38,286 nucleotides of DNA from Butyrivibrio sp. (GTDB lineage Bacteria > Bacillota > Clostridia > Lachnospirales > Lachnospiraceae): contig JAILMY010000230.1 in the NCBI GenBank assembly GCA_024692165.1, positions 1-38,286 of the forward strand, given 5' to 3'. Both the position numbers and the translations under genes were made by a program. Below the pieces are notes generated by a model. That model had not been told where the DNA came from. It saw only the letters and a list, made by a program, of their open reading frames with translations, and did not search any database. Positions 9,690 through 20,189 of the stretch are shown here, piece by piece; the stretch's first letter is position 1, and each line of letters starts with the position of its first letter.

Positions 9690-9765
9690 AACTTCCTCCT
9701 TAATGCCATAAATTCATGGACATAAAGTCCAAGAATGTAGTAATTTCTGAAAAAACCCACATTTT

Positions 9766-9793
9766 ATTATAGCATCTTTAAGGCAATAATCAA
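9766..9793 (-). promoter_or_regulatory. Putative sigma-A promoter for the mre operon (TTGATT-N16-TATAAT, extended TGC)
   Basis: Minus strand reads TTGATT ATTGCCTTAAAGATGC TATAAT in the carB-mreB intergenic region. Confidence 0.6.
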
Positions 9794-9803
9794 TCGGGAC
9801 CTG

Positions 9804-12800
9804 TTATTTATGATATTCCTGAAGTGAACGAACATTACCGCTTCCGTTTTTCTTAACCTCAGAGATTCCCTCTATAGCAGCTTTTCCTGCAGCTACTGTT
9901 GTTATATAAGGGATTCTTGCTTTAATTGCGGCTTTTCTTAAGTATCCGTCATCATGCTCAGCACCTTTTCCGATAGGTGTATTTATAATAAGCTGAACGT
10001 CACCGTTTTTGATTACATCCTCAACATCAGGTCTTCCGCCCTCATAGTTTTTCATGACTCTCTTGACTGAAATACCTGCTTCTGAAATGAGTTCAAAGGT
10101 CTTTCCTGTAGCATAGATTTCAAAACCATTATCAGCAAACTTCTTTGCCAGCTCTGCTGCGGCAGGCTTATCCTCCTCATTAAGGGAGATAAGTACAGCG
10201 CCTTCAAGCGGAAGTGCTGATCCTGCAGCTTCCTGAGCCTTATAAAAAGCTTCGCCGGGGTTCTTGGCAAGACCAAGAACTTCTCCTGTAGAACGCATTT
10301 CAGGTCCAAGTACAGGGTCAACCTCAGGGAACATATTGAATGGGAATACAGCCTCTTTTACGCCGTAGTAAGAAGGCTCATCCTTGCTCTTATTTGCAAT
10401 AAGCTCAGGCACAGGAGACTTTCTTCCTGTAAGCTGTGAGGTAATAATGTCTGTAGCAAGTGTTACCATTTTAATTCCGCAAACCTTTGAAACAAGCGGT
10501 ACTGTTCTTGAGGCACGAGGATTGGCCTCCAGTACATAAACCGTGTCATCCTCAATTGCATACTGCATGTTCATAAGGCCCACAACATTCATCTCAACAG
10601 CAATCTTCTTAGTATATTCCTCAATAGTCTTAAGGTGCTTCTCTGAGATATGCTTTGAAGGAACTATGCAGGCAGAATCTCCCGAATGAATTCCGGCAAG
10701 CTCTATATGCTCCATAACGGCAGGAACAAATGCCTCTTTGCCATCGCTTATGGCATCTGCTTCACATTCAAGAGCATTGTGCAGGAATCTGTCTATAAGG
10801 ATAGGTCTGTCGGGAGTAACACCAACAGCGGCGTTCATATATCCCTCCATACTCTCCTCGTCTCTTACAATTTCCATTCCTCTTCCGCCAAGTACAAAGG
10901 AAGGACGAACCATTACAGGGTAACCGATCTTAGCAGCGATTTTCTTAGCTCCCTCTACATCGGAGGCCATTCCTGATTCAGCCATAGGAATTCCAAGCTT
11001 TTCCATCATCATGCGGAACTGGTCTCTATCCTCTGCCAGGTCGATAACTTCAGGGGTAGTTCCAAGGATATTAACACCTTCCTCCTTAAGCTTAGCTGCA
11101 AGGTTAAGAGGAGTCTGTCCTCCGAACTGAGCTATAACTCCAAGAGGCTTCTCTTTTCTGTAGATCTGAAGTACATCTTCAAGAGTAAGGGGCTCGAAGT
11201 AGAGCTTATCTGATGTATCGTAGTCAGTTGATACAGTCTCTGGGTTGCAGTTAACGATAATAGTCTCAAAGCCAAGCTTTTTAAGAGCCATAGAAGCGTG
11301 TACACAGCAATAGTCAAACTCAATACCCTGTCCGATTCTGTTAGGCCCGCCTCCAAGGATCATGATCTTCTTATTATCTGAAGATGCCTTCTCTGGTTCC
11401 TCAGCAATATTCTTATAGGTTGAGTAATAGTATGCACTACCCTCTGTTCCGTAAACGTGAACCGGATCCCATTTCTCAACGATTTCTTCCTTATCACGGC
11501 TATTTCTGATATCATCCTCACTTACTCCAAGAAGCTTTGCAAGATATCTGTCTGAGAAGCCGTCCTCTTTTGCCTTGAGGAGACTTTCCTTATACGGAAC
11601 AGAATTCTTGAACTTTGTCAAAAGAGCTGTTTCCTCTTCCACAAGTTCCTTCATCTCGTCAAGGAAATAGTGCTTAACCTTAGTGATATCGAAGAGTTCC
11701 TCTACAGTTATTCCCTTTTTAAGGGCCTCGTACATGAGGAAATATCTCTCAGAAGATGCGTTTTTAAGAAGTCGAAGGAGCTCCTCTTTGGACATATCTT
11801 CATATTTCTTTATAAGACCAAGACCATATCTGTCTTTTTCAAGAGAGCGTATTGCCTTCTGGAATGCCTCCTTGAAGTTCTTACCGATACTCATAACTTC
11901 GCCTACAGCTCTCATCTGAGTTCCGAGTTTATCCTCTACACCTCTGAATTTCTCAAAGGCCCAGCGGGCAAACTTAACTACAACGTAGTCTCCGTTTGGA
12001 ACATATTTATCAAGGGTACCGAATTTTGAATCTGTAAGCTCAGCAAGAGTAAGACCTGTAGCCAGCTTTGCTGAAACAAGCGCAATAGGGAAGCCCGTTG
12101 CCTTACTGGCAAGAGCAGATGAACGTGATGTACGTGGATTGATCTCGATTACGATGATACGTCCGCTCTTAGGATCATGAGCAAACTGAACATTAGTGCC
12201 GCCGATAACACCGATGTGTTCTACGATTTTGTAAGCCTGACGCTGAAGCTCTTTCTGAAGGTCTTCAGAAATTGTCAGCATAGGTGCGGTACAGAAGGAA
12301 TCACCGGTGTGAACACCTACAGGGTCTACATTTTCAATGAAGCAGACTGTGATCATGTTGTTGTCTTTGTCGCGGACAACTTCAAGTTCCAGTTCTTCCC
12401 ATCCAAGTATGGATTCCTCAACAAGAACCTGATGGATAATGGAAGCCTGAAGCCCACGGGCGCAAACTGTCTGAAGCTCTTCTTTGTTGTAAACAAGGCC
12501 GCCGCCGGCTCCGCCCATGGTGTAGGCAGGGCGAAGAACAACAGGATAGCCAAGTTCATCTGCCTCAGCAAGAGCCTCTTCAATGCTATAGCATGCCTTG
12601 GAACGAGCCATCTCGATGCCAAGCATATCCATTGTCTTCTTGAATTCGGTACGGTCTTCACCACGCTCGATGGCATCAACCTGAACACCGATTACCTTTA
12701 CTCCATATTTATCAAGGACACCTGCTTTGTACAGCTCTGAACAAAGATTAAGACCTGACTGTCCGCCAAGGTTTGGCAAAAGGGCATCGGGTCTTTCTTT

Positions 12801-13037
12801 TTCGATAACGGCAGTAACCCTCTCGACGTTAAGAGGCTCAATGTAGGTTCTGTCTGCCATTTCAGGGTCAGTCATAATTGTTGCCGGATTAGAATTAACA
12901 AGAACAATTTCATAGCCAAGACTTCTAAGAGCCTTGCATGCCTGTGTTCCTGAATAGTCAAATTCGCAGGCCTGTCCGATGACGATAGGACCGGAACCAA
13001 TAATCAAAACCTTCTTAATATCTGTACGTTGTGCCAT
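9804..13037 (-). CDS. carB: Carbamoyl-phosphate synthase large subunit
   Basis: Duplicated ATP-grasp architecture (KKVLIIGSGPIVIGQACEFDYSG; KIMILGGGPNRIGQGIEFDYCC). ORF track start is 13055; ATG at 13037 follows GGAGGATCAC. Confidence 0.97.
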   Translation of the reverse strand: MAQRTDIKKVLIIGSGPIVIGQACEFDYSGTQACKALRSLGYEIVLVNSNPATIMTDPEMADRTYIEPLNVERVTAVIEKERPDALLPNLGGQSGLNLCSELYKAGVLDKYGVKVIGVQVDAIERGEDRTEFKKTMDMLGIEMARSKACYSIEEALAEADELGYPVVLRPAYTMGGAGGGLVYNKEELQTVCARGLQASIIHQVLVEESILGWEELELEVVRDKDNNMITVCFIENVDPVGVHTGDSFCTAPMLTISEDLQKELQRQAYKIVEHIGVIGGTNVQFAHDPKSGRIIVIEINPRTSRSSALASKATGFPIALVSAKLATGLTLAELTDSKFGTLDKYVPNGDYVVVKFARWAFEKFRGVEDKLGTQMRAVGEVMSIGKNFKEAFQKAIRSLEKDRYGLGLIKKYEDMSKEELLRLLKNASSERYFLMYEALKKGITVEELFDITKVKHYFLDEMKELVEEETALLTKFKNSVPYKESLLKAKEDGFSDRYLAKLLGVSEDDIRNSRDKEEIVEKWDPVHVYGTEGSAYYYSTYKNIAEEPEKASSDNKKIMILGGGPNRIGQGIEFDYCCVHASMALKKLGFETIIVNCNPETVSTDYDTSDKLYFEPLTLEDVLQIYRKEKPLGVIAQFGGQTPLNLAAKLKEEGVNILGTTPEVIDLAEDRDQFRMMMEKLGIPMAESGMASDVEGAKKIAAKIGYPVMVRPSFVLGGRGMEIVRDEESMEGYMNAAVGVTPDRPILIDRFLHNALECEADAISDGKEAFVPAVMEHIELAGIHSGDSACIVPSKHISEKHLKTIEEYTKKIAVEMNVVGLMNMQYAIEDDTVYVLEANPRASRTVPLVSKVCGIKMVTLATDIITSQLTGRKSPVPELIANKSKDEPSYYGVKEAVFPFNMFPEVDPVLGPEMRSTGEVLGLAKNPGEAFYKAQEAAGSALPLEGAVLISLNEEDKPAAAELAKKFADNGFEIYATGKTFELISEAGISVKRVMKNYEGGRPDVEDVIKNGDVQLIINTPIGKGAEHDDGYLRKAAIKARIPYITTVAAGKAAIEGISEVKKNGSGNVRSLQEYHK

Positions 13038-13089
13038 GTGATCCTCCAATTTCAATATTCTTTTTTCTAATTTTGCCTAAATCTTTTAT

Positions 13090-13118
13090 ATTATAATTAC
13101 CAATTTAAAACTGCACAA
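13090..13118 (-). promoter_or_regulatory. Putative carB promoter (TTGTGC-N17-TATAAT)
   Basis: Minus-strand hexamers with 17-nt spacing, about 55 nt upstream of the carB start. Confidence 0.5.
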
Positions 13119-13137
13119 GGGTAAACTGATAAATTAT

Positions 13138-13185
13138 TATAAAAAAATAGATCAGGATGTTTTTGTCTCATTTCCTGATCTATTT
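13138..13185 (-). terminator. Intrinsic terminator of the PLP lyase/miaA/mutLS transcription unit
   Basis: Stem AAATAGATCAGGA/TCCTGATCTATTT (13145-13185) followed on the minus strand by a T-run, just after the stop at 13191. Confidence 0.85.
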
Positions 13186-13190
13186 CATAT

Positions 13191-14477
13191 TTATTGGATA
13201 TTAACTAACCCTGCATCCACGAGCTTTTGCAGTGTCTTAAGGATTCCAAGCTTTGCATGGGGCCATGTAAGACCCCCCTGGAAAAATACTGAATAAGGTG
13301 GCTTAATTGGGCCATCTGCTGAAAGTTCAATTGAAGAGCCTGAAACAAAGGCTCCTGCCGCCATGATAACCTGAGCATCATAACCCGGCATATCCCAAGG
13401 CTCCGGATTAACGAAGGAATCTACAGGAGCTGCAGCCTGAATACCTTCACAGAAGGCAATAACGCCTTCGGGTTTGCCAAAGGTAACAGCCTGGATAATA
13501 TCGTGTCTGTCCTCAGTGGCATTAGGGCATACCTCAAAGCCAAGCTTCTCATAAATATTGGCAGCAAAAATCGCGCCCTTAAGGGCTGATGCTGTAACAG
13601 TAGGTGAAAGGAAAAATCCCTGATAAAACTGAGGGAGAATTCCAAGAGAAGCACCTACCTCTTTTCCAAGACCCGGAGATGTGAGTCTGAATGCCGCGTT
13701 CTCAACACATTCTTTTGTTCCGGCAATATATCCGCCAATTGGAGCCAGTCCGCCGCCGGGATTCTTGATGAGAGATCCTACGACCATATCTGCACCAACG
13801 TCTGATGGCTCAATTGTTTCTACAAATTCTCCGTAGCAGTTATCTACCATGCAGATAACATCACTCTTTATGCCCTTGATAAAGGAAATAAGTTCTCCGA
13901 TTCTTGTAACAGAAAGTGTAGGTCTTGTCTGATATCCCTTGGATCTCTGGATAGTAACAAGCTTGATATTAGAATTCTCTTCCAAAGTCTTTCTGATATT
14001 GTCAAAATCAAAGCTTCCGTCAGAAAGAAGGTCAACCTGAGAATAGGTTACGCCGTATTCAGCTAAAGACCCCTTGGATGGTCTGATACCGATAACCTCT
14101 TCCAGTGTGTCATAGGGCTTTCCAACAGGGGAAAAGAGCATGTCCCCGGGGCGAAGATTACTCATAAGAGCCAGTGCCAGCGCATGGGTTCCGCAGGTAA
14201 TCTGAGGTCTTACAAGTGCATCCTCGGTATGGAAAACTGATGCATAAACTGCCTCCAGCTTCTCTCTTCCGATGTCGTTATAACCATATCCGGTGGTTCC
14301 AAGAAGGCATGCTTCGCTTACCTTATTCTCCTGCATTGCCTTAAGGACCTTAAGCTGATTGTACTCAGCATTTTCATCAATCTTTTTAAATCTTTCTTCA
14401 AGACTCTTTAAAATCTCTTTGCCAAATTCAAAAACCCTCTGTGAAATTCCTAATTCTTCGTAAATCTTACTGTTCAT
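13191..14477 (-). CDS. Methionine gamma-lyase family PLP protein (YnbB / 'aluminium resistance' family)
   Basis: PLP fold, likely Schiff-base Lys in VVGSLIKNPGGGLAPIGGYIAG; next to miaA as in Bacillus. Confidence 0.85.
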   Translation of the reverse strand: MNSKIYEELGISQRVFEFGKEILKSLEERFKKIDENAEYNQLKVLKAMQENKVSEACLLGTTGYGYNDIGREKLEAVYASVFHTEDALVRPQITCGTHALALALMSNLRPGDMLFSPVGKPYDTLEEVIGIRPSKGSLAEYGVTYSQVDLLSDGSFDFDNIRKTLEENSNIKLVTIQRSKGYQTRPTLSVTRIGELISFIKGIKSDVICMVDNCYGEFVETIEPSDVGADMVVGSLIKNPGGGLAPIGGYIAGTKECVENAAFRLTSPGLGKEVGASLGILPQFYQGFFLSPTVTASALKGAIFAANIYEKLGFEVCPNATEDRHDIIQAVTFGKPEGVIAFCEGIQAAAPVDSFVNPEPWDMPGYDAQVIMAAGAFVSGSSIELSADGPIKPPYSVFFQGGLTWPHAKLGILKTLQKLVDAGLVNIQ

Positions 14478-15405
14478 AAATCCTTATCATCTCTTTCAAA
14501 ATACGTTCATCATCGTGATCAAATTCGTTTTTATCGATCCAGATCACATCTTTTTCCCTTCGAAACCAGGTAAGCTGACGCTTTGCAAAATGCCTTGTAT
14601 TGAGCTTAATAAGGTAAATTGCTCTCTCCAGGTCGTACTGCCCTTCAAGATAACCTATCATTTCTCTGTAGCCAAGGCTCTGCATACTGGTAGCAGTCTT
14701 AGGGATATTCAGCTTTTCCAGGTCCCTTACTTCTTGTTCGAGACCTTCTTCGATCATTTGATCTACTCTTTTGTCTATGCGAGAGTATAGCGTTTTTCTC
14801 TCATCTGTCAATACAAAGTATCTAAAATCGTATGGAGAAACATTCTGATGTTGCTCCTTGTTGTGCTCAGATATTGGCTTTCCGGTCTTTTTATAATATT
14901 CCAGAGCCCGGATAACTCTTTTTACATTATTCTCATGAATAATATCAGCAGAAACAGGATCTACTTTACGCAGTTCTTCGTGAAGAACATGACATCCTTC
15001 TATCTCAACTCTTTTTTCCAATTCTGTTCTGTATTCATCGTCCTCATCAGTCTCGGTAAAATCAATATCATAAAGAACTGCCTGAATATAAAAGCCCGTT
15101 CCTCCAACAAGTATTGGCACATTCCCTCTGCCTGATATTTCAGCGATCTTCTCTTTTACCAGCTTCTGGAACATGAAGACATTAAAATCTTCGGTGGGTT
15201 CAAGAAAGTCAATGAGATGATGGGGAACACCGCACATTTTCTCTTTGCTTATCTTGTCAGTACCAATATTCATGCATTTGTACACCTGCATAGAATCAGC
15301 GGAGATTATCTCTCCGCCAATTCTCTTTGCAAGCTCTATAGAAAGTTTTGATTTACCTACTGCAGTGGGGCCTGTGAGAATCACAAGCTTTTGCTTTGCA
15401 CTCAT
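14467..15405 (-). CDS. miaA: tRNA dimethylallyltransferase
   Basis: VILTGPTAVGKSKLSIELAKR, ISADSMQVYKCMNIGTDK, PHHLID, TRHFAKRQLTWFRRE. Confidence 0.96.
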   Translation of the reverse strand: MSAKQKLVILTGPTAVGKSKLSIELAKRIGGEIISADSMQVYKCMNIGTDKISKEKMCGVPHHLIDFLEPTEDFNVFMFQKLVKEKIAEISGRGNVPILVGGTGFYIQAVLYDIDFTETDEDDEYRTELEKRVEIEGCHVLHEELRKVDPVSADIIHENNVKRVIRALEYYKKTGKPISEHNKEQHQNVSPYDFRYFVLTDERKTLYSRIDKRVDQMIEEGLEQEVRDLEKLNIPKTATSMQSLGYREMIGYLEGQYDLERAIYLIKLNTRHFAKRQLTWFRREKDVIWIDKNEFDHDDERILKEMIRIYEQ

Positions 15406-15407
15406 AA

Positions 15408-17432
15408 TTACTCCACAACTCTCTTAAACTTCTTATCAATCTCGTATTTGCTCATGGATATGATAGTTGGTCTTCCATGAGGACAGTTATATGGGTTCTC
15501 CAGGGTAAGAAGCTCATCCAAAAGAGCTTCCATCTCTTCTTTGGTCATGGAACTGTTTCCCTTTACAGATGCCTTGCAGGCCATGCTGGCAATCTTGTAA
15601 TTTATGACGTCCGGAGTTCTTGAAAGTGAAGTCTCGTGGGTCAGCTCATCAAGAATATCAAGGAACATCTCCTTTTCATTATCACAACCAAAGAGATCTA
15701 TCGGTATAGCTCTCATGGCATACTCATGTCCGCCAAAGTTTTCAATATTAAAGCCCAGCTTCTCAAAGTACTGTCTGTAGGCCAAAAACATTTCTTCTTC
15801 CTGGGCGGACAGTGTAAGAATCACCGGAGGATTTACCATCTGTGACAGCATCTCGCCGGATTTATATCTCTTCATCATGCGCTCATAATTGACTTTCTCA
15901 TGGGCTGCATGCTGATCTACCATGAAAATCTTGTCCTTAAAGCTGATGATCCAGTAGGTACCAAATATCTGGCCCAGGATCTCATACTCTTTTACATTGT
16001 CTTTGGTGAGAACCTTTTCATCAAAAAGGTTGAGCTGCATAGGTTTTTCTACCACAATTGCATTTTGCTGCTTGATGATGGATGATGGTTTCTCGGCTTC
16101 CTTGGCCTTAGAGCCGTCGGCATCGCCAAAGATCCTTGTCCACACAGCTGACTTGTTGCTGTCTTCAATCTTTATTGGCTGCGCTGTTACGCCCTTTGCA
16201 TAAACCGGCTGATTCTCAACAATCTTGTGCTCCTCAAACCTCAGCTTTTCAAATGGTTCCGGAGCATGAGGCTTCTCTTTATCTTTATCTTCGTCATCAA
16301 AATTGATTTCGAATCTGCTCTTGTTCTTTGTGTTTACTTCACTACTTAGCTGGGAAAATTCCTTAATGCCTTCTGTTATAGCTTTTACAGACTTAGAAGC
16401 CTTAGCATCCTCCTTGGAGTCCAGCAGGGCATCCGGAATCATTTCGTTATGACTAAGCACATCCTCCACGCTTGTCCTTATAGCCTCATAGAGAATAGGC
16501 TGATTGCCGAATCTGACCTCCAGTTTGGCAGGGTGCACGTTAACATCTACCATGGCAGGATCCATCCTGATGTGCAGGATTGCAAAGGGAAACTTATGCA
16601 TCATAAGGTACTGTTTGTAGCCTTCTTCCAGAGCCTTGGAGATTATCTTGTCCTTTACGTACCTGCCGTTAACAAAGAAAATCTCGAAGTTTCTGTTGGA
16701 TCTGTTGATGGAGGGCTCACCAAGATATCCTTCTATAGTGATTCCATCCTTAGTGACGTTAATAGGTCTAACGCTTACGGAAACATCTCTTCCGTAAATC
16801 CTGTAGATAAGCTCCTTAAGGTCGCCGTTTCCTGAGGTTGAGAACTTATCATCCTTATTGTTTATGTAATGGAAGGATATGGTTGGATTATCAAGAGCCA
16901 TATGCTCCATAACATCACCGATATAGCTTCCTTCCGTCTGTGGCGTCTTCAAAAACTTCTTTCTAGCCGGGGTGTTATAGAAAATATTTCTGATGATAAA
17001 AGTTGTTCCGTCAGGAGCACCTACTTCCTCAAAGCCTTTCTCTTCCCCGCCTTCAATAGTGTATTTTATACCTGTAAGATCATCAGCGGTTTTTGTGATC
17101 ATCTCCACCTGAGCCACCGCAGAAATACTTGATAAAGCTTCTCCCCTGAATCCCAGGGAGTGAATACTGTAGAGATCGTCAATTGTCTTAAGCTTACTGG
17201 TGGCATGTCTCTTAAAGGCTTTCCTGATCTGGCTCTTTTCAATTCCAGAGCCGTTATCGGTTACCCTTATCATATCGATTCCGCCGCCCTTTATCTCAAC
17301 AGTAACTGCTGTGGCACCGGAATCTATGGCATTTTCCACCAGTTCCTTAACTATGCTGGCAGGTCTTTCTACAACTTCTCCGGCAGCAATCTGATCTATA
17401 GTATTCTTATCAAGCTCATTTATGAAGGCCAT
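15408..17432 (-). CDS. mutL: DNA mismatch repair protein MutL
   Basis: GHKL motifs (ELVENAIDSGA, DNGSGI), endonuclease motif DQHAAHEKVNYE, CPHGRPT. ATG at 17432 (MAFINEL) overlaps the mutS stop. Confidence 0.97.
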   Translation of the reverse strand: MAFINELDKNTIDQIAAGEVVERPASIVKELVENAIDSGATAVTVEIKGGGIDMIRVTDNGSGIEKSQIRKAFKRHATSKLKTIDDLYSIHSLGFRGEALSSISAVAQVEMITKTADDLTGIKYTIEGGEEKGFEEVGAPDGTTFIIRNIFYNTPARKKFLKTPQTEGSYIGDVMEHMALDNPTISFHYINNKDDKFSTSGNGDLKELIYRIYGRDVSVSVRPINVTKDGITIEGYLGEPSINRSNRNFEIFFVNGRYVKDKIISKALEEGYKQYLMMHKFPFAILHIRMDPAMVDVNVHPAKLEVRFGNQPILYEAIRTSVEDVLSHNEMIPDALLDSKEDAKASKSVKAITEGIKEFSQLSSEVNTKNKSRFEINFDDEDKDKEKPHAPEPFEKLRFEEHKIVENQPVYAKGVTAQPIKIEDSNKSAVWTRIFGDADGSKAKEAEKPSSIIKQQNAIVVEKPMQLNLFDEKVLTKDNVKEYEILGQIFGTYWIISFKDKIFMVDQHAAHEKVNYERMMKRYKSGEMLSQMVNPPVILTLSAQEEEMFLAYRQYFEKLGFNIENFGGHEYAMRAIPIDLFGCDNEKEMFLDILDELTHETSLSRTPDVINYKIASMACKASVKGNSSMTKEEMEALLDELLTLENPYNCPHGRPTIISMSKYEIDKKFKRVVE

Positions 17433-20125
17433 TAGTTTTTCCACCTGTTCTTAAGGTCACTCTGCAGCTTGTAGAGTGTATTTAATGCATCCATTGGCGT
17501 CAGTGTTGTGATATCAATCTCCTGAAGCCTCTTTAGTACATCCTCATCTGTCACTGTGTCAAAAAGTGACATCTGATCTATATCCACGTCGTCATAGTGT
17601 ACGACTTTAACCTTCTTATCATTTTTGTTCTCTTTAACAAGGCTCTGAACCTTATCGGTAATATCATTGTCCGTAAGCTCAGTCACAATTTCTTTTGCCC
17701 TGTCAATTACCATATCCGGCACTCCGGCCAGCTTAGCAACCTGAATTCCGTAGCTCTTATCGGCACCGCCCTTAATGATCTTACGTAAAAAGACAATGTC
17801 ATCACCGTTTTCCTTTACGGCAATACAGTAGTTGTTTACGTTGTCCATCTTGCCCTCAAGCTCTGTGAGCTCATGATAGTGAGTTGCAAATAAGGTCTTC
17901 GCTCCAAGGATCTTTCGGTTACTGATATGCTCCGTAACTGCCCAGGCTATGGCAAGTCCGTCATAGGTTGAGGTTCCTCTTCCAATCTCGTCCAGTATCA
18001 AAAGAGAATCCGGTGTAGCGTTACGCAGGATGTTAGCCACCTCGTTCATCTCTACCATAAATGTTGACTGTCCGCTGCCAAGGTCATCAGAAGCCCCAAC
18101 TCTTGTAAAGATCCTGTCCACAATACACATATCAGCCTTGGCTGCAGGAACAAAGCTTCCAATCTGAGCCATCAGCACAATGAGAGCTGTCTGCCTCATA
18201 TAGGTGGATTTTCCCGCCATGTTAGGTCCTGTAATGATGGAAATGCAGTGCTTTTTATTATCAAGGAATGTGTCATTTGAGATAAACATATCCGAGGTAT
18301 CCAGCATCTGCTCTACAACCGGGTGACGTCCATCCTTGATATTAATAACGCCCTTGTCATTCATGGTTGGTTTTACATAATGGTTCTTCTCAGCCACATA
18401 GGCAAGGGATGCATATACATCCAAAAGAGCTATCGCCTTGGCTGTAGTCTGTATTCTGTCAATCTCAAGGGCTATGGAATCCCTTATCTTGCAAAACATC
18501 TCGTACTCAAGGTTGTTTAACTTATCCTGTGAGTTAAGGATTGTATCCTCCAACTCTTTAAGTTCCGGAGTTGTATATCTCTCGCAGTTGGTAAGGGTCT
18601 GTTTTCTGATAAAGTAATCAGGTACCTTGTCCTTGAAGGAATTTGTTACTTCGAAGGAATAGCCAAACACATTGCTGTATTTTATCCTGAGGTTCTTGAT
18701 ACCTGTCTTTTCCTTCTCTTCCTCTTCCATCTTGGCAAGCCAGGATTTACCATTAGTTCCTGCTTCTCTGAAGTGATCAATGTCAGCATCAAAGCCATCC
18801 TTAATGATTCCGCTTTCCTTTATTGCAAGTGGTGGCTCCTCAACAATTGCCTGATCTATAAGATCATGGATATCCGTAAGGGTATCGAGCTGCTCAAAGA
18901 GCCTCTTAAGCTCAGGGTCATCCTGAACATCCTCTAAAGATGCCTTAATTCCCGGAATCATCTTAATGGAGTTTCTGAAAGCCAGAAGATCTCTTGGATT
19001 TGCAGTCTTAAATACAATCTTGGACATAAGTCTTTCAAGATCGTAGATTGGTCCCAGGTACTCCCTTATTTCTTCCCTTGTCACCACATTTTTTACAAGA
19101 GTCTCTACCGCTCCCTGACGAAGAAGGAGCTCCTGCTTATCAATAAGAGGCTGTTCGATGAAGCCTCGAAGAGTTCTGGCTCCCATGGCAGTTTTGGTTT
19201 TATCCAAAACCCATAAAAGAGTTCCTCTCTTTTGTTTATCCCTCATGGTCTCCACCAGCTCAAGATTTCTTCTGGTTGATGAATCAAGAAGCATATACTT
19301 GCTGGCAAGATATGGATAAACGTGGGTGATATTTGAAATGTCGGACTTCTGCATATCTATGAGATACTGAAGAAGAGCTCCGGCAGCCACAACACCGTTA
19401 GGGAAATCATCGATTCCAAGTCCGATAAGTGAAGAAACCTTAAAGTGCTTCATAAGAAGCTTTTTTGCAGAATCCTCGTCAAAGTATCTGGCATCTAACG
19501 GATTTACAAAGGTCTGAAGCCTGCTCCTTAGCTCGTCTATATCAACACCGCTGAAGCTGAAGGCATCATTACAGATGATCTCGGAAGGGGTATATTTTCC
19601 TATCTCATCCATGGCCTCACGAAGAGTATCCACTTCTGTAAGATAATAATCACCGGTAGTAACATCAGCAACTGAAATTCCGATCTTATCAGAGGTATAA
19701 AGAACGCTCATGATATAGTTGTTCTTTGTTTCCTCAAGAGACTGCATATTTAGATTTGTTCCCGGAGTAACTATCCTGGTAACTTCTCTTTTTACAATTC
19801 CCTTTGCAAGCTTGGGATCTTCAACCTGCTCGCAGATAGCCACCTTAAAGCCTCTTGAAACCAGCTTGGTCAGGTAAGCATCCACTGCATGAAAAGGAAC
19901 TCCACACATGGGAGCTCTCTCTTCCAATCCGCAGGCTTTTCCGGTCAGGGTGAGCTCAAGCTCCCTTGAAGCCACCTGAGCGTCATCAAAGAAAAGCTCG
20001 TAAAAATCTCCTAACCTGTAAAAAAGAATGCAGTCCTTATTCTCATCCTTGGTCTGCAGATAGTGCTGCATCATCGGTGATACTTTTTCTCTATCTACAT
20101 TTGCAAAACTAATGCTACTCTCCAC
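17432..20125 (-). CDS. mutS: DNA mismatch repair protein MutS
   Basis: FYELF motif, ITGPNMAGKSTYMRQTALIVLMAQIGSFVPA, LLILDEIGRGTSTYDGLAIA. Confidence 0.98.
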   Translation of the reverse strand: MESSISFANVDREKVSPMMQHYLQTKDENKDCILFYRLGDFYELFFDDAQVASRELELTLTGKACGLEERAPMCGVPFHAVDAYLTKLVSRGFKVAICEQVEDPKLAKGIVKREVTRIVTPGTNLNMQSLEETKNNYIMSVLYTSDKIGISVADVTTGDYYLTEVDTLREAMDEIGKYTPSEIICNDAFSFSGVDIDELRSRLQTFVNPLDARYFDEDSAKKLLMKHFKVSSLIGLGIDDFPNGVVAAGALLQYLIDMQKSDISNITHVYPYLASKYMLLDSSTRRNLELVETMRDKQKRGTLLWVLDKTKTAMGARTLRGFIEQPLIDKQELLLRQGAVETLVKNVVTREEIREYLGPIYDLERLMSKIVFKTANPRDLLAFRNSIKMIPGIKASLEDVQDDPELKRLFEQLDTLTDIHDLIDQAIVEEPPLAIKESGIIKDGFDADIDHFREAGTNGKSWLAKMEEEEKEKTGIKNLRIKYSNVFGYSFEVTNSFKDKVPDYFIRKQTLTNCERYTTPELKELEDTILNSQDKLNNLEYEMFCKIRDSIALEIDRIQTTAKAIALLDVYASLAYVAEKNHYVKPTMNDKGVINIKDGRHPVVEQMLDTSDMFISNDTFLDNKKHCISIITGPNMAGKSTYMRQTALIVLMAQIGSFVPAAKADMCIVDRIFTRVGASDDLGSGQSTFMVEMNEVANILRNATPDSLLILDEIGRGTSTYDGLAIAWAVTEHISNRKILGAKTLFATHYHELTELEGKMDNVNNYCIAVKENGDDIVFLRKIIKGGADKSYGIQVAKLAGVPDMVIDRAKEIVTELTDNDITDKVQSLVKENKNDKKVKVVHYDDVDIDQMSLFDTVTDEDVLKRLQEIDITTLTPMDALNTLYKLQSDLKNRWKN

Positions 20126-20189
20126 AACAAAACCCCTGAATTTATATATTAATGATCTTAGCAGATCATGAAATTATTTCAGATCAATG

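Noticed and set aside
12177-12740. 187-aa plus-strand ORF antisense to carB (with similar ORFs at 11670-12029 and 10686-10976)
   Set aside because: Lies wholly opposite a highly conserved carB coding region, no family resemblance, no convincing RBS; a by-product of codon usage.
9804-13037. carB without adjacent carA as an anomaly
   Set aside because: Unlinked carA/carB is common; carA may simply lie outside the window.
15636-17435. Several plus-strand ORFs antisense to mutL
   Set aside because: Low-complexity, Cys/Phe/Ser-rich translations typical of antisense frames; the mutL reading is unequivocal.
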